Part shown: positions 1 through 10,694 of the stretch, one piece after another
How the letters are laid out: each line of letters starts with the position of its first letter
Position numbering within the stretch: position 1 is the stretch's first letter
Origin: Achromobacter sp. MFA1 R4
Lineage (GTDB): Bacteria > Pseudomonadota > Gammaproteobacteria > Burkholderiales > Burkholderiaceae_B
DNA length: 64,000 nt
Direction of reading: 5' to 3'
NCBI RefSeq assembly: GCF_900156745.1
Contig: NZ_LT707065.1
Coordinates: 4,030,001-4,094,000, forward strand
The notes under the pieces: model-generated
Databases searched by the model: none
Seen by the model: only the letters and a program-made list of their open reading frames with translations
What the model was told of the DNA's origin: nothing
Program-made: the position numbers and the translations under genes

Positions 1-85
1 CTGGACCGGCACCGGCGCGCAACTGTCGCCCGCCGTCGAGCGTCTGGTCAAGGAATACTCGGCCAAGGTTTCCGCTGCGGCCTGA
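1..85 (+). CDS. rpsP: 30S ribosomal protein S16, C-terminal fragment (cut by window start)
   Basis: Only the last 28 codons are present, in the frame starting at base 2 and ending at the TGA at 83-85. The peptide ends LSPAVERLVKEYSAKVSAAA, the typical Bordetella/Achromobacter S16 C-terminus. S16 is a small ribosomal subunit assembly protein. It is the first gene of the rpsP-rimM-trmD(-rplS) cluster, which agrees with rimM and trmD directly downstream. The 146-base spacer to rimM holds short imperfect repeats but no gene. Confidence 0.85.
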   Translation, partial: WTGTGAQLSPAVERLVKEYSAKVSAAA

Positions 86-231
86 TTGCCCGCGTCGCGT
101 ATTTTTGGCTGATACTCTTGGCTGATGCTGATACGCGAACTGCTGGTTTTTCCACGCTGAAAGCTACACGCTTGAAAGCTACCATTCATAGCTGATTCAT
201 AGCTATCTAAGCCCGATAAAGAGCACGATAC

Positions 232-849
232 ATGCCTGATGCCGCAACCTCCAACGCGGCGCCCACGGATTTGGTCGAGCTTGGCCGCATCACTGCAGCC
301 TACGGTGTGAAAGGCTGGGTTAAAGTGCAGCCGCATTCGGCCAACGCCGAAGTGCTGCTCTCAGCGTCTCAATGGTGGTTGACTCGCCCTGTGCCTGAAT
401 TGGCGCGGGGCGCTGTCGCGTCTGCACCTGTCGCATTCAAGGTCCTGCAAGCCCGTTCGCAGGGCGCCACCGTGGTGGCGCAACTGCAGGGCATCACGGA
501 TCGCGACCAGGCCGAGGCGCTGCGCGGGCATACCGTGCAGGCGCCGCGCGGGTCATTTCCCGCGCCCGAGGAAGACGAATACTACTGGGTCGATCTCATC
601 GGTTGCGCGCTGTATTCCAGCGCCAACGGCGAACCCGCGCTGATAGGCGTGGTAAGCGAGGTCCTCGACAACGGCGCGCATGCCGTGTTGAAGGTCCAGC
701 TCCAGAAGGCTGGGGACCAAGGTCCCGAGACCCTGTTGGACGCCAAAGGCCGGCCCGCCGAAATGCTCGTTCCGTTCGTACGCGCGCACATCCACGCCGT
801 CGATCTGGCTGCCCGCCGCATCGACAGCGATTGGCCCGCGGATTTCTGA
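232..849 (+). CDS. rimM: 16S rRNA processing protein RimM
   Basis: A 205-residue protein needed for maturation of the 30S subunit head; RimM binds ribosomal protein S19 during assembly. The N-terminal RimM domain is recognisable from [18 protein letters not shown] (about residues 17-34), and the C-terminal PRC-barrel from [13 protein letters not shown] followed by the [16 protein letters not shown] strand pattern. Length is slightly above the usual 170-180 because of an N-terminal tail and a loop. Its stop codon overlaps the trmD start (ATGA at 849), so the two are translationally coupled. Confidence 0.95.
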   Translation: MPDAATSNAAPTDLVELGRITAAYGVKGWVKVQPHSANAEVLLSASQWWLTRPVPELARGAVASAPVAFKVLQARSQGATVVAQLQGITDRDQAEALRGHTVQAPRGSFPAPEEDEYYWVDLIGCALYSSANGEPALIGVVSEVLDNGAHAVLKVQLQKAGDQGPETLLDAKGRPAEMLVPFVRAHIHAVDLAARRIDSDWPADF

Positions 850-1721
850 TGCGTATCGACGTCGTTACGCTGTTCCCCGAGATGTTCGGGGTGGTGCGCG
901 ACCTCGGCGTCACCGGCCGGGCCCATGCCCAGGGCCGGTGGCAGTTGCGCACCTGGAATCCGCGCGATTTCACCCACGACGTGCATCGCACCGTGGACGA
1001 CCGCCCCTACGGCGGGGGGCCTGGCATGGTCATGATGGCCGGTCCCCTGGAGGCCGCCGTCAGTGCGGCTCAGCGATCCCGCGCCGAGCAAGGCCTAAGT
1101 CCCGCGCCGGTCGCGCTGCTGGCCCCCGTGGGCCGGCGCTATGACCAGGCGGGCGCTGAAGCCCTGGCCGCCAGCGATGGCCTCATCCTCATCTGCGGCC
1201 GCTACGAAGGCGTCGACCAGCGGTTCATCGATCGCTGCGTCACCCATGAAATCTCCCTGGGCGACTTCGTGCTGTCCGGCGGAGAGATCGCCGCACTCGC
1301 GGTGATCGATGCCGCCGTGCGCCTCTTGCCCGGCGTGCTCAATGATGGCGATTCCGCCCTGCAGGATTCGTTCAACGACACCTTGTCCGGTCTGCTGGAC
1401 AGCCCGCACTACACGCGCCCGGAAGTCTATGAGGGCGAGCCGGTGCCGGCTCCCTTGTTGAGCGGGCATCATGCCAATATCGCGCGTTGGCGCCGTGAGC
1501 GCTCGCTGGCGTTGACCGCGGCGCGACGGCCCGAGCTCATCGATGCAGCCCGAGCCAAGGGCTGGCTGAACAAGCTGGACGAGCGTTTCCTGGCCGAGCT
1601 GGCCGGGTCGCCGCTTCCTGCCGATACGACGCCTTCCCGCCGCCGCCGGCCGCGCAAGGCGTCAGGCGCCGACACCGCGCCTTCCACGGCCGGCGCTTCC
1701 AAGCCGACCGACGCCGCCTGA
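849..1721 (+). CDS. trmD: tRNA (guanine-N1)-methyltransferase TrmD
   Basis: A 290-residue SPOUT methyltransferase that makes m1G37 in tRNAs reading CNN codons, preventing +1 frameshifts. The start [13 protein letters not shown] at 849 overlaps the rimM stop. The family landmarks [13 protein letters not shown] (about residues 50-62), [12 protein letters not shown] (about 115-126) and [11 protein letters not shown] (about 135-146, the knotted SAM site) are all present. The last 35 or so residues are a basic Ser/Pro/Arg tail ([11 protein letters not shown]), longer than the E. coli protein and without recognisable domain. The next gene is convergent (valS), so this ends the operon within the window unless rplS has been moved. 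Confidence 0.96.
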   Translation: MRIDVVTLFPEMFGVVRDLGVTGRAHAQGRWQLRTWNPRDFTHDVHRTVDDRPYGGGPGMVMMAGPLEAAVSAAQRSRAEQGLSPAPVALLAPVGRRYDQAGAEALAASDGLILICGRYEGVDQRFIDRCVTHEISLGDFVLSGGEIAALAVIDAAVRLLPGVLNDGDSALQDSFNDTLSGLLDSPHYTRPEVYEGEPVPAPLLSGHHANIARWRRERSLALTAARRPELIDAARAKGWLNKLDERFLAELAGSPLPADTTPSRRRRPRKASGADTAPSTAGASKPTDAA

Positions 1722-1846
1722 CGTCTCCGCCGGCCGTTTCCCCCTGATGTTTCCGCAGGGGTCTCCGCCCCGCCTGTCCGCCATCTGCCGCTCGTCGCCG
1801 TCACGCGGCTGCGCCCGCGATGCGCGGGACGCCGGTCTGCGCGGCA

Positions 1847-1881
1847 AGCAAAACAAAAGCCCCGGAACGTGTCCGGGGCTT
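1847..1881 (-). terminator. Rho-independent terminator of valS
   Basis: A perfect 9-bp stem AAGCCCCGG/CCGGGGCTT with a 7-base loop lies at 1857-1881. Read on the minus strand it is followed by a T-rich run (TTTTGTTTTG). It lies 27 bases beyond the valS stop, in the correct orientation. No comparable T run follows it on the plus strand, so it mainly ends valS transcription. Confidence 0.85.
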
Positions 1882-1907
1882 CTGGGTTGCTGCGAGCGAA
1901 GCGGAGA

Positions 1908-4802
1908 TCAGTCCCCCAGCTTGGCGCGCTGCTCCTGCACCTTCTGCAGGGTCTCGCCAAACTGCGCCATGCGCGCCTTCTCCTGTTCGACCACGGCCGC
2001 GGGAGCGCGTTCGACGAAGCTGGCGTTGGACAGCTTGCCCTGGGCCTTGGCGATCTCGCCGGTCAGGCGCGCGATTTCCTTGTCCAGGCGCACACGCTCG
2101 GCCGCCACGTCGACTTCAACGTGCAGCATCAGGCGGCTGGAACCCACGACCTGCACGGGGGCGCCGGCGTCGGGCAGGGCGTCCAGCACCTCAACCTGGC
2201 TCAGCTTGGCCAGCGCGGCCAGGTACGGCGCGTTGCGGGTCAGCATGGGTGCGTCGCCCTGGGCGCACAGCGGCACCTTCTGGGCGGGCGACAGGTTCAT
2301 CTCGCCGCGCAGCGCACGGACGGCCTCGACCTGCGCCTTCAGTTCGGCCACCGCGGCCTCGGCGGCCGCGTCCACGGCTTGCGGGTTGGCCTTCGGATAG
2401 GGCTGCACGCTGACGCTGTCGGCGACGCCTTCCTTGCGCTTGCCCGCCACGACGGACACCTTCTGCCACAGCTCTTCCGTGATGAACGGAATGATCGGAT
2501 GGGCCAGGCGCAGCACGCATTCCAGCACGCGGATCAGCGTGCGGCGCGTGCCGAGTTGCTGGGCCGGCGTGCCGGTCTGGATCTGCACCTTGGCCAGTTC
2601 CAGGTACCAGTCGCAGTACTCGTCCCACACGTAGCGGTAGAGCGCGTTGGCGATGTTGTCGAAGCGGTAGTCGGCAAAACCGCGCGCCACGTCGGCTTCC
2701 AGGGTCTGCATCTGGCTGACGATCCAGCGGTCGACGAAGGACAGCTCGCCGGCGTCCGCCACCGTCAGGTCGTGGCCTTCGGTGTTCATCAGCACGAAGC
2801 GCGTGGCGTTCCACAGCTTGTTGCAGAAGTTGCGGTAGCCCTCGCAACGCTTGAGGTCGAAATTGATGTTGCGGCCCAGCGTGGCGTAGGCGGCCATCGT
2901 GAAGCGCAGCGCGTCGGTGCCGTAGGCGGGGATGCCGTCCGGATACTGGCGGCGTGTCGCTTTTTCGATCGCGCCGGCCTGCTTGGGGTTCATCAGGCCG
3001 TAGGTGCGCTTGGCCACCAGGCCGTCCAGGTCGATGCCGTCGATCAGGTCCACCGGGTCCAGCGTGTTGCCCTTGGATTTGCTCATCTTCTGGCCGTCGG
3101 CGTCGCGGATCAAACCGTGCACATAGACGTGCTTGAACGGAATCTGGCCGGTCATGTGCGTGGTCAGCATGACCATGCGCGCCACCCAGAAGAAGATGAT
3201 GTCAAAGCCCGTGACCAGGACGCTGGAAGGCAGATAGCGCTGCAGGTCCGGCGTGTTTTCCGGCCAGCCCAGCGTGGTGAAGGGCACCAGGCCCGACGAG
3301 AACCAGGTGTCCAGCACGTCCGGATCGCGCGTGAGCGGGCCCGACACGCCGGCGGCGCGGGCCTGTTCGATGGCTTCGGCTTCGTCGTGGGCGACGAACA
3401 CCTGGCCGTCTTCCGAATACCACGCCGGAATCTGGTGGCCCCACCAGAGTTGGCGCGAAATGCACCAATCCTGGATGTTGTTGAGCCACTGGTTGTAGAT
3501 GGTGGTCCAGTTCTCGGGGTAGAACTGGATGCGGCCGTCGGCCACGACTTCCAGCGCGACCTCGGTGATGCTCTTGCCGGGATTCAGCGTGCCTTCCGGC
3601 GCGGGCTTGCTCATGGCCACGAACCACTGATCGGTCAGCATGGGCTCCAGCACGACGCCGGTGCGGTCGCCCTTGGGCTGCATCATCTTGTGCGGCTCGA
3701 CCTTGACCAGATAGCCTTCGGCTTCCAGTTGCGCAACAACGGCCTTGCGCGCCTCGTAGCGTTCCATGCCCTGGAACTGCTTTGGGCCGTTCTCGTTGAT
3801 GTGCGCGTCCAGCGTGAAGATCACGATCAGCGGCAGATCGTGGCGCATCGCGCAGGCGTAGTCGTTGAAATCATGCGCGCCGGTGATCTTCACGCAGCCC
3901 GTGCCGAAGGCCGGGTCGACAAAATCGTCGGCGATGATGGGAATGTTGCGGTCGCACAGCGGCAGTTCGACTTCCTTGCCGACCAGGTGCTTGTAACGGG
4001 GATCGTCGGGGTGGACGCACAGGGCGCCGTCGGCCAGCATGGTCTCGGGGCGGGTGGTGGCGATAGTCATGCCGCGCAGCGTGACCGTCTGACCGTCCTT
4101 GTCGACGATGGTTTGCGGGCCATCGACAAAGGGGTAGAGGATGTGCCACATGTGGCCATCGGTCTCTTCGGACTGGACTTCCAGGTCGGAAACGGCCGTC
4201 AGCAGCTTGGGGTCCCAGTTGACCAGGCGCTTGCCGCGGTAGATCAGTCCCTGTTTATGCAGGCGGACAAAGGTTTCCACCACGCCGCGCGACATGCGCT
4301 CGTCCATGGTGAAGTACTCGCGCGGCCAGTCGGCTGACGCGCCCAGGCGGCGCACCTGCTCGGTGATGGCGCTGCCGGATTTTTCCTTCCATTCCCACAC
4401 TTTCTCGACGAACTTTTCGCGGCCCAGGTCGTGGCGCGAAACCTTTTGCGCGTCGAGCTGTCTTTCAACGACGATCTGCGTGGCGATGCCGGCGTGGTCG
4501 GTGCCCGGGATGAACACGGTGTCGTCGCCGGACATGCGGTGGTAGCGGATCAGCCCGTCCATGATGGTCTGGTTGAACGCGTGGCCCATGTGCAGCGTGC
4601 CGGTCACGTTGGGCGGCGGGAACTGGATGACGTAGGGCTGGCTTTCCGTCCCCGTTTCTACGTGCTGGCCGCCGGCGAAGTAGCCGCGCTTGTCCCACTC
4701 GGCATACCAGCGGGATTCCAGTTCGGAGGGTTCGAAGCTCTTGGAGAGTTCCGGGGTTTCGCCGGCGATGGGCGCGGCGTTCGGGGGAGCAGCTTGAGTC
4801 AT
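1908..4802 (-). CDS. valS: valyl-tRNA synthetase
   Basis: A 964-residue class I aminoacyl-tRNA synthetase that charges tRNA-Val. The HIGH-type signature appears as [16 protein letters not shown] (about residues 48-63). The KMSKS loop is exact, in [15 protein letters not shown]. The editing domain ([17 protein letters not shown]) and the C-terminal coiled coil ([20 protein letters not shown]) are also present. The frame is open 19 codons further upstream, but I chose the ATG at 4802 because MTQAAPP starts the conserved protein. It stands alone on the minus strand, flanked by convergent trmD and divergent ndk. Confidence 0.96.
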   Translation of the reverse strand: MTQAAPPNAAPIAGETPELSKSFEPSELESRWYAEWDKRGYFAGGQHVETGTESQPYVIQFPPPNVTGTLHMGHAFNQTIMDGLIRYHRMSGDDTVFIPGTDHAGIATQIVVERQLDAQKVSRHDLGREKFVEKVWEWKEKSGSAITEQVRRLGASADWPREYFTMDERMSRGVVETFVRLHKQGLIYRGKRLVNWDPKLLTAVSDLEVQSEETDGHMWHILYPFVDGPQTIVDKDGQTVTLRGMTIATTRPETMLADGALCVHPDDPRYKHLVGKEVELPLCDRNIPIIADDFVDPAFGTGCVKITGAHDFNDYACAMRHDLPLIVIFTLDAHINENGPKQFQGMERYEARKAVVAQLEAEGYLVKVEPHKMMQPKGDRTGVVLEPMLTDQWFVAMSKPAPEGTLNPGKSITEVALEVVADGRIQFYPENWTTIYNQWLNNIQDWCISRQLWWGHQIPAWYSEDGQVFVAHDEAEAIEQARAAGVSGPLTRDPDVLDTWFSSGLVPFTTLGWPENTPDLQRYLPSSVLVTGFDIIFFWVARMVMLTTHMTGQIPFKHVYVHGLIRDADGQKMSKSKGNTLDPVDLIDGIDLDGLVAKRTYGLMNPKQAGAIEKATRRQYPDGIPAYGTDALRFTMAAYATLGRNINFDLKRCEGYRNFCNKLWNATRFVLMNTEGHDLTVADAGELSFVDRWIVSQMQTLEADVARGFADYRFDNIANALYRYVWDEYCDWYLELAKVQIQTGTPAQQLGTRRTLIRVLECVLRLAHPIIPFITEELWQKVSVVAGKRKEGVADSVSVQPYPKANPQAVDAAAEAAVAELKAQVEAVRALRGEMNLSPAQKVPLCAQGDAPMLTRNAPYLAALAKLSQVEVLDALPDAGAPVQVVGSSRLMLHVEVDVAAERVRLDKEIARLTGEIAKAQGKLSNASFVERAPAAVVEQEKARMAQFGETLQKVQEQRAKLGD

Positions 4803-4859
4803 TACTAAGTTCCGGCAGACAGGGGCGCCCGGATAGGACGCGGGCAGCAAACCGCTCAT

Positions 4860-5224
4860 TTTAAGATGTAATGCGGTCTTCTCAGCGTGTTAGAATACCG
4901 GGTTACTGTAAACCTTTTAGAAGTCCCTGAATTCATTGAGGATTCCTTCGGAAATGCGCGCAGAATCGTCCAGATTCACCCGCATCCGGAATCCCGCAGG
5001 CAATCCGGGACGCCTCCGACAGGTCGGCAGTGTCGAATCCTGTCCTGGTAGGTGGAACAGAGCGGCCCGAGGCACCCATTCGTTTCGGATCGCCTGCGCG
5101 CCAAGGGCGCGACACGCTCGTAGACGGCACCGAACGGTGGCATCGAAGGGCGGCATCGCCAAGCGCAGAGCCCCGCCAGGCAATTAACTAGAAACCCGTC
5201 AGAAATCAGTTTTCGGAGTCTTTT
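4860..5224. other. valS-ndk divergent intergenic region
   Basis: This stretch carries no convincing gene; small ORFs here on either strand lack family features and ribosome sites. A TG-T-TAGAAT extended -10 like sequence is at about 4888-4896 on the plus strand, and a TAAAAT -10 like sequence on the minus strand at 4858-4863 is suitably placed for valS. Neither has a good -35 hexamer. The rest (4905-5205) is unassigned and contains several short GC inverted repeats. Confidence 0.35.
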
Positions 5225-5650
5225 ATGTCCATCCAACGCACCCTCTCGATCATCAAGCCCGACGCCGTCGCCAAGAACGTGATCGGCCAGATCGTCGGCC
5301 GTTTCGAGCAAGCCGGCCTGAAGGTCATCGCCGCCCGCCTGGCCCAGCTGTCGCGCGCCGACGCCGAGCGTTTCTACGCCGTGCACAAGGAACGCCCCTT
5401 CTTCAAGGACCTGGTCGACTTCATGATCTCGGGCCCCGTGTTCGTGCAAGTCCTGGAAGGCGAAGACGCCATCCAGAAGAACCGCGACCTGATGGGCGCC
5501 ACCGACCCCAAGAAGGCCGCCCCGGGCACCATCCGCGCCGACTTCGCCGACAGCATCGACGCCAACGCCGTCCACGGCTCGGATGCCCCGGAAACGGCTG
5601 CCGTCGAAGTGGCTTTCTTCTTCCCCGAAATCAACATCCACAGCCGTTGA
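5225..5650 (+). CDS. ndk: nucleoside diphosphate kinase
   Basis: A 141-residue enzyme that transfers the gamma-phosphate of ATP to NDPs through a phosphohistidine. The start [20 protein letters not shown] is the standard NDK N-terminus. The active-site histidine lies in the [12 protein letters not shown] motif (about residues 113-124). The length matches bacterial NDKs. A GGAG Shine-Dalgarno is at about 5214. A 109-base spacer separates it from rlmN. Confidence 0.96.
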   Translation: MSIQRTLSIIKPDAVAKNVIGQIVGRFEQAGLKVIAARLAQLSRADAERFYAVHKERPFFKDLVDFMISGPVFVQVLEGEDAIQKNRDLMGATDPKKAAPGTIRADFADSIDANAVHGSDAPETAAVEVAFFFPEINIHSR

Positions 5651-5759
5651 TTTTTGGCTTGAGTTGTTGAGATCGCTTCAGCTTCAGTCCAGGCCTCGGC
5701 GTCAGTCTTTGTCTTGGCTCTGGCTTTAGCTCTAGCTTCTGTTTTGGTTTTACCTGGTT
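5651..5759. repeat. Low-complexity spacer of degenerate GCTTnnG units
   Basis: The ndk-rlmN spacer consists of imperfect 6-7 base units such as GCTTCAG, GTCTTGG, GCTTTAG and GCTCTAG, strongly T-rich on the plus strand. No gene or strong hairpin is visible. rlmN has no clear Shine-Dalgarno in it, only a pyrimidine-rich lead-in. Confidence 0.5.
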
Positions 5760-6914
5760 ATGGAATCCGTCGAACGAATCAATCTGCTGGGGCTGGACAG
5801 CTCCGCCCTGTCCGAACTGGTCGGACAGTGGGGCGGCAAGCCGTTTCGTGCCCGCCAGTTGCAGCGCTGGATGCACCAGCGCGGCGCCGATTCGTTCGAC
5901 GCCATGACCGACCTGGCCCGCGAATTCCGCGGCCAACTGGCCGCGCACTGCCGCATTGAGGCGCTGCCCGTCAACATCGAGCAGCGCTCGACCGACGGCA
6001 CCCGCAAGTGGCTGTTCGACGTGGGGCAGGGCAATGCCATCGAAACCGTCTTCATTCCCGAAGACGACCGCGGCACGCTGTGCATTTCCAGCCAGGCTGG
6101 CTGCGTGGTGAACTGCCGCTTCTGCTCGACCGGGCACCAGGGCTTCAACCGCAACCTGAAGACCAGCGAGATCATCGGCCAGTTGTGGTGGGCCAAGCGC
6201 GTGCTCGAAGCCGATATCGGCACCGCCCGCCTGGAAGGCGCCCGCGCCACCGAAGACACCCGCGTCATCAGCAACGTCGTCATGATGGGCATGGGCGAAC
6301 CCCTGCTCAACTACGACCAGGTCCTGCCGGCCCTGCGTCTCATGCTTGACGACAACGCCTATGGCCTGTCGCGCCGCCGCGTCACGGTGTCCACCTCCGG
6401 CGTGGTCCCCATGATGGACCGCCTGTCGCAGGACTGTCCCGTGGCGCTGGCCGTATCGCTGCACGCGCCCAACGACGCGCTGCGCGACGAACTGGTGCCG
6501 CTGAACAAGAAGTACCCGCTGAAGGAGTTGCTGGCCGCTTGCGAACGCTACCTGGCGTTCGCCCCGCGCGACTTCATCACATTTGAATACTGCATGCTGG
6601 ACGGCATCAACGACACCGACCAGCACGCCAAGGAACTGATCCACATTGCACGCCAGGTGCGCTGCAAGCTCAACCTGATCCCGTTCAACCCCTTCCCCGC
6701 GTCCGGCCTGAAGCGCTCGAGCTCGGCGCGGGTGAAAGTGTTTGCCCAGCGTCTCATGGACGCCGGCATCATCACGACGGTCCGCAAGACCCGGGGCGAC
6801 GACATCGATGCGGCTTGCGGCCAACTGGCCGGAGAGGTGCGCGACCGCACTCGGATCACCGAGCGCAACGCCGCACAGCGCCAGACCATACCAATCAGAC
6901 AGGTGCACGCATGA
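5760..6914 (+). CDS. rlmN: 23S rRNA (adenine2503-C2)/tRNA A37 methyltransferase, radical SAM
   Basis: A 384-residue radical-SAM enzyme that methylates C2 of A2503 in 23S rRNA and of A37 in some tRNAs. The iron-sulfur CX3CX2C motif is explicit in [16 protein letters not shown] (cysteines near 115, 119 and 122). The conserved [15 protein letters not shown] segment and the C-terminal catalytic cysteine ([10 protein letters not shown], about residue 352) are present. The stop overlaps the next start (ATGA), coupling it to the RodZ-like gene. This rlmN-rodZ-ispG-hisS order is conserved in proteobacteria. Confidence 0.96.
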   Translation: MESVERINLLGLDSSALSELVGQWGGKPFRARQLQRWMHQRGADSFDAMTDLAREFRGQLAAHCRIEALPVNIEQRSTDGTRKWLFDVGQGNAIETVFIPEDDRGTLCISSQAGCVVNCRFCSTGHQGFNRNLKTSEIIGQLWWAKRVLEADIGTARLEGARATEDTRVISNVVMMGMGEPLLNYDQVLPALRLMLDDNAYGLSRRRVTVSTSGVVPMMDRLSQDCPVALAVSLHAPNDALRDELVPLNKKYPLKELLAACERYLAFAPRDFITFEYCMLDGINDTDQHAKELIHIARQVRCKLNLIPFNPFPASGLKRSSSARVKVFAQRLMDAGIITTVRKTRGDDIDAACGQLAGEVRDRTRITERNAAQRQTIPIRQVHA

Positions 6915-7405
6915 CGCAGGATATCGCTTCTGCAGTTTCCGAACCGTCCGCCGGCGCCTCGGGCAGCGTGGGCGCCGCATTGCGCGGCTTGCGCCAGTCC
7001 AAGGGCTGGTCGCTCGACGAAGTGTCCAGCCGCATCAAGTTTTCCACCAAGCAGATCGAAGCCCTTGAAAACGAGCAGTGGGACAACCTGCCCACCGGCG
7101 TTTCCTTGCGCGGCCTGGTCCGCAACTACGCGCGCCTGCTGGGCGCCGATGCGCAGGCCATCGTCGATTCGCTCGATCCCAAGGCCCGCGCCACCGGCCC
7201 GGCCAAGCTGAGCCCGAGTTCTCTGCACTCGGCGCATTCCATTCCGCAATCCAGCGCCGACGACGACCGCTCGTCCACGACGTCCTGGGGATGGCTCATC
7301 GCCATCGTGCTGGTGCTGGCCGCTGGCGTGGCGTATGCCTTCTGGCAAGGCTGGTTGCCGCAGCACTGGCTGCCGGCCGACTGGCTGCCCAAACCGACCA
7401 AGTAA
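6911..7405 (+). CDS. rodZ: RodZ-like helix-turn-helix membrane protein
   Basis: A 164-residue protein with an N-terminal XRE-type HTH (about residues 20-80: [20 protein letters not shown], then [19 protein letters not shown]). A disordered Ser-rich linker follows, then one transmembrane helix ([20 protein letters not shown], about 120-140) and a short Trp/Pro-rich periplasmic tail. RodZ links MreB to the elongation machinery. This copy lacks the large periplasmic beta domain of E. coli RodZ, as in many beta-proteobacteria. The position between rlmN and ispG supports the assignment. The start overlaps the rlmN stop. Confidence 0.82.
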   Translation: MTQDIASAVSEPSAGASGSVGAALRGLRQSKGWSLDEVSSRIKFSTKQIEALENEQWDNLPTGVSLRGLVRNYARLLGADAQAIVDSLDPKARATGPAKLSPSSLHSAHSIPQSSADDDRSSTTSWGWLIAIVLVLAAGVAYAFWQGWLPQHWLPADWLPKPTK

Positions 7406-7419
7406 CCCGGTTCCACCCG

Positions 7420-8706
7420 ATGCAAGATTCTTCTCTGCCTTGCCAGGATGCGCCGCCTCCCCCGGTGGGGGCTGCGGCGCGCCGCGCCACGCGCTCCGTC
7501 GCGGTGAAGTGGGGCGATCGCGTCGTCACCGTGGGCGGCGACGCCCCGGTCGTGGTCCAGTCCATGACCAACACCGACACCGCGGACGCCATCGCCACCG
7601 CCATCCAGGTCAAAGAGTTGGCCCAGGCCGGCTCCGAACTGGTGCGCATCACGGTGAACACGCCCGAGGCGGCCCGCGAAGTCGTCGCCATCCGTGAACA
7701 GCTCGACCGCATGGGCGTGAACGTGCCGCTGGTAGGGGACTTCCACTACAACGGCCACAAGCTGCTGACGCAATTCCCGGAGTGCGCCCAGGCGCTGTCC
7801 AAGTACCGCATCAACCCCGGCAACATGGGCGGCGGCAAACGCCGCGACGATAACTTCGCGCAAATGATCGAAGTCGCCTGCCGCTATGACAAGCCGGTGC
7901 GCATCGGCGTCAACTGGGGCAGCCTCGATCACGAACTCATGGCGCGCAAGATGGACGAAAACAGCCGTCGCGCCCAGCCGTGGGAAGCGCAAGCCGTCAT
8001 GCGCGACGCGCTGGTCGTGTCGGCCATCAGCAATGCCCAGCGCGCCGAAGAACTCGGCCTGCGGCGCGACGCCATCATCCTGTCGTGCAAGGTCAGCCAC
8101 GTCCAGGACCTGATCGCCGTCTATCGCGACCTGTCCGCCCGCTGCGACTACCCGCTCCATCTGGGCCTGACCGAAGCCGGCATGGGCAGCAAGGGCATCG
8201 TGGCTTCCACGGCCGCGCTGGCCGTGCTGCTGCAGCAGGGCATCGGCGACACCATCCGCATTTCGCTCACGCCCGAACCGGGCGGCGAGCGCAGCCGCGA
8301 AGCCATCGTCGCGCAGGAAATCCTGCAGACCATGGGCCTGCGCGCCTTCACGCCCATGGTCGTCGCCTGCCCGGGTTGCGGCCGCACCAGCAGCACGTTC
8401 TTCCAGGAATTGGCCGACAGCATTCAGTCGTTCCTGCGCCGGCAGATGCCCGTGTGGCGCACGCAGTACCCCGGCGTCGAGAGCATGAACGTCGCGGTGA
8501 TGGGCTGTGTGGTCAATGGGCCGGGCGAAAGCCGTCACGCCGACATCGGCATCAGCCTGCCGGGCACCGGCGAAGTGCCGGCCGCGCCGGTATTCGTCGA
8601 CGGCGAGCGGACGGTCACGCTCAAGGGCGACCATATCGCCGAAGAGTTCCAGGCCATCGTTGAAGAATACGTTGCGCGCCGCTATGGCGCGCTCGCCTCT
8701 CACTAA
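7420..8706 (+). CDS. ispG: 4-hydroxy-3-methylbut-2-enyl diphosphate synthase (flavodoxin)
   Basis: A 428-residue MEP-pathway iron-sulfur enzyme that converts MEcPP to HMBPP. The 4Fe-4S cysteines are visible as [13 protein letters not shown] (about residues 314-326) and [10 protein letters not shown] (about 359-368). The TIM-barrel N-terminus is [18 protein letters not shown] chose the ATG at 7420, 15 bases after the upstream stop, because the long upstream extension in this frame overlaps the RodZ-like gene and has no family counterpart. Confidence 0.96.
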   Translation: MQDSSLPCQDAPPPPVGAAARRATRSVAVKWGDRVVTVGGDAPVVVQSMTNTDTADAIATAIQVKELAQAGSELVRITVNTPEAAREVVAIREQLDRMGVNVPLVGDFHYNGHKLLTQFPECAQALSKYRINPGNMGGGKRRDDNFAQMIEVACRYDKPVRIGVNWGSLDHELMARKMDENSRRAQPWEAQAVMRDALVVSAISNAQRAEELGLRRDAIILSCKVSHVQDLIAVYRDLSARCDYPLHLGLTEAGMGSKGIVASTAALAVLLQQGIGDTIRISLTPEPGGERSREAIVAQEILQTMGLRAFTPMVVACPGCGRTSSTFFQELADSIQSFLRRQMPVWRTQYPGVESMNVAVMGCVVNGPGESRHADIGISLPGTGEVPAAPVFVDGERTVTLKGDHIAEEFQAIVEEYVARRYGALASH

Positions 8707-8751
8707 AGTAAGGGTGTAGCCGCTGGCGCGCTTCCCGGCGCGCGGCGCGGC

Positions 8752-10047
8752 ATGATCAAGATGACTCAAGCTTTCCAGAAAGTCGCCGCGATACGCGGCA
8801 TGAATGACCTGCTTCCGGGGGCGAGCGCCCGCTGGGAGCAATTCGAGGAAATCGTGCGCGGCTGGCTGCGCGGCTATGGCTATCGCAACGTGCGTACGCC
8901 CGTGCTTGAGCATACGCGCCTGTTCGCGCGCGGCATCGGTGAAGTCACCGACATCGTCGAAAAAGAAATGTACACGTTCACCGACGCCCTCAACGGCGAG
9001 TCGCTGACCATGCGCCCCGAGATGACCGCGGGCATCGTGCGCGCCTCCATCGAGCACAACCTGCTCTACGACCGCCCGCAGCGCGTCTACTCCATCGGCC
9101 CCGTGTTCCGCCACGAGCGCCCGCAGCGCGGCCGCTACCGCCAGTTCCACCAGATCGACGTCGAAGCGCTTGGCTTTGCCGGTCCCGACGTGGACGCGGA
9201 ACTCATCGTCATGCTGGCCCGTCTCTGGAAACTGCTGGGCCTGAAGGACGTGCGCCTCGAACTGAATTCGCTGGGCCAGCCCGCCGAGCGCGCCGCGCAT
9301 CGCGCCGCCCTGATCCAGCATCTGGAAAAGCACCGCGACGTCCTCGACGAAGACGGCCAGCGCCGCATGTACAGCAACCCGCTGCGCGTGCTGGACACGA
9401 AGAATCCCGCCATGCAGGAGATGGCCGACAGCGCGCCGCGCCTGTTCGACTTCCTGGGCGAAGAATCCCGCGCGCACTTCGAAGGCGTGTGCCAGCGCCT
9501 GACCGACGCCGGCATCGAGTACCGCCTGAATCCGCGTCTGGTTCGCGGCCTGGACTACTACAACCTCACCGTGTTCGAGTGGGTCACGGATCGCCTCGGC
9601 TCGCAGGGCACGGTCTGCGGCGGCGGCCGCTACGACGGCCTGGTCGAACTGCTGGGCGGCAAGCCGGCGCCCGCCGTGGGCTTTGCCATCGGCATGGAAC
9701 GCCTGCTCGACCTGTGGGAACAGAGCGTCGACATCGCCGCGCCCGCCGAGTGCGATGTCTACGTCGTGCACCAGGGCGAAGAGGCGCAGCGCCTGGCCGC
9801 GCGCGTCGGCGAAGACCTGCGCGACGCGGCTCTGTCGGTCATCGTGCATGCCGGATCGGCGGGCTTCAAGTCGCAATTCAAGCGCGCGGACGCCAGCGGC
9901 GCCCGCGTTGCGGTTATTCTTGGCGCCGACGAAGTGGCTACGCAGACCGCCAGCGTCAAGTTCCTGCGCGCGCAGGAACAGGGCGAGGCGGCCCAGCAGC
10001 AGGTGCCGCTGGCGAAGCTGGCCGACGCATTGAACAACAAGGGTTAA
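8752..10047 (+). CDS. hisS: histidyl-tRNA synthetase
   Basis: A 431-residue class II synthetase. Motif 1 region RGMNDLLPG, motif 2 [16 protein letters not shown], the histidine-A signature [15 protein letters not shown] and motif 3 [12 protein letters not shown] are all present, followed by the anticodon-binding domain. The first ATG (8752) gives MIKMTQ; the second (8761, MTQAFQKV) matches relatives better and may be the true start. It sits in the ispG-hisS-yfgM-bamB-der run and is 3 bases from the next gene. Confidence 0.96.
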   Translation: MIKMTQAFQKVAAIRGMNDLLPGASARWEQFEEIVRGWLRGYGYRNVRTPVLEHTRLFARGIGEVTDIVEKEMYTFTDALNGESLTMRPEMTAGIVRASIEHNLLYDRPQRVYSIGPVFRHERPQRGRYRQFHQIDVEALGFAGPDVDAELIVMLARLWKLLGLKDVRLELNSLGQPAERAAHRAALIQHLEKHRDVLDEDGQRRMYSNPLRVLDTKNPAMQEMADSAPRLFDFLGEESRAHFEGVCQRLTDAGIEYRLNPRLVRGLDYYNLTVFEWVTDRLGSQGTVCGGGRYDGLVELLGGKPAPAVGFAIGMERLLDLWEQSVDIAAPAECDVYVVHQGEEAQRLAARVGEDLRDAALSVIVHAGSAGFKSQFKRADASGARVAVILGADEVATQTASVKFLRAQEQGEAAQQQVPLAKLADALNNKG

Positions 10048-10050
10048 GGC

Positions 10051-10689
10051 ATGGCATACGATCTGGAAGAACAGGAAAAACTCGACGCGATCAAGGCGTG
10101 GTGGGCCCGCTACGGGACGCTCGTGCTCACGCTGGTGACGGTCGTGCTCCTGGCCTGGGGCGGCTGGTGGGGCTGGAAGGCGTATGAATCGCACCGCGCC
10201 AACCAGGCCATGGGTTACTTCGAAGCCCTCGAAGACGCGGCCCGCCTGGGTGGCGCCGATTCCGCGGTGCGCATCAAGACTGCCGCCGCGACGCTGCGCG
10301 AAAAATATCCGAACACCGGCTATGCCGCCCGCGGCGCCCTCGTGGCGGCCCAGGCGCTGCAGGCCCAGAAAGATGACGCCGGCGCGCGCGAACAACTCGA
10401 ATGGCTGGCTGGCCAGAACAAGAATCCGTCCATGCAGGCCGTGGCGCGCCTGCGCCTGGCGGGCATGATGCTGGACCAGAAGCAATACGATGCCGCCCTG
10501 GCGCAGTTGAACAACCCGCCGGCAGCCTTTGCCGCCTTGTTCGCCGACCGCCGTGGCGATGTCCTGGCTGCGCAAGGCAAGCGTGACGAGGCCCGCGCGG
10601 CATGGCAGAGCGCCATCGATGGCCTGGGCCAGGCCAATCCCCTGACCCAGGTTGTGCAACTGAAACTGGATGCCTTGAGCGGAGCGTGA
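10051..10689 (+). CDS. yfgM: YfgM-like membrane-anchored TPR protein
   Basis: A 212-residue protein with an N-terminal cytoplasmic segment (YDLEEQEKLDAIKAWW), one transmembrane helix (about residues 24-42) and a periplasmic tetratricopeptide-like domain. E. coli YfgM is an ancillary SecYEG translocon subunit that works with PpiD. The genomic place between hisS and bamB is the conserved one. A single base pair or so of spacing to hisS and 5 bases to bamB indicate one operon. Confidence 0.88.
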   Translation: MAYDLEEQEKLDAIKAWWARYGTLVLTLVTVVLLAWGGWWGWKAYESHRANQAMGYFEALEDAARLGGADSAVRIKTAAATLREKYPNTGYAARGALVAAQALQAQKDDAGAREQLEWLAGQNKNPSMQAVARLRLAGMMLDQKQYDAALAQLNNPPAAFAALFADRRGDVLAAQGKRDEARAAWQSAIDGLGQANPLTQVVQLKLDALSGA

Positions 10690-10694
10690 CTGTA

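Noticed and set aside
1869..4337. 822-codon open frame on the plus strand opposite valS
   Set aside because: It is a codon-bias shadow of valS: no ribosome site, no family features, composition dominated by His/Gln/Val/Ala as expected for an antisense frame.
5020..5070. tRNA 3'-half-like segment (GTCGAATCC context) between valS and ndk
   Set aside because: A T-arm-like hairpin can be drawn, but no acceptor, D arm or anticodon arm can be built around it.
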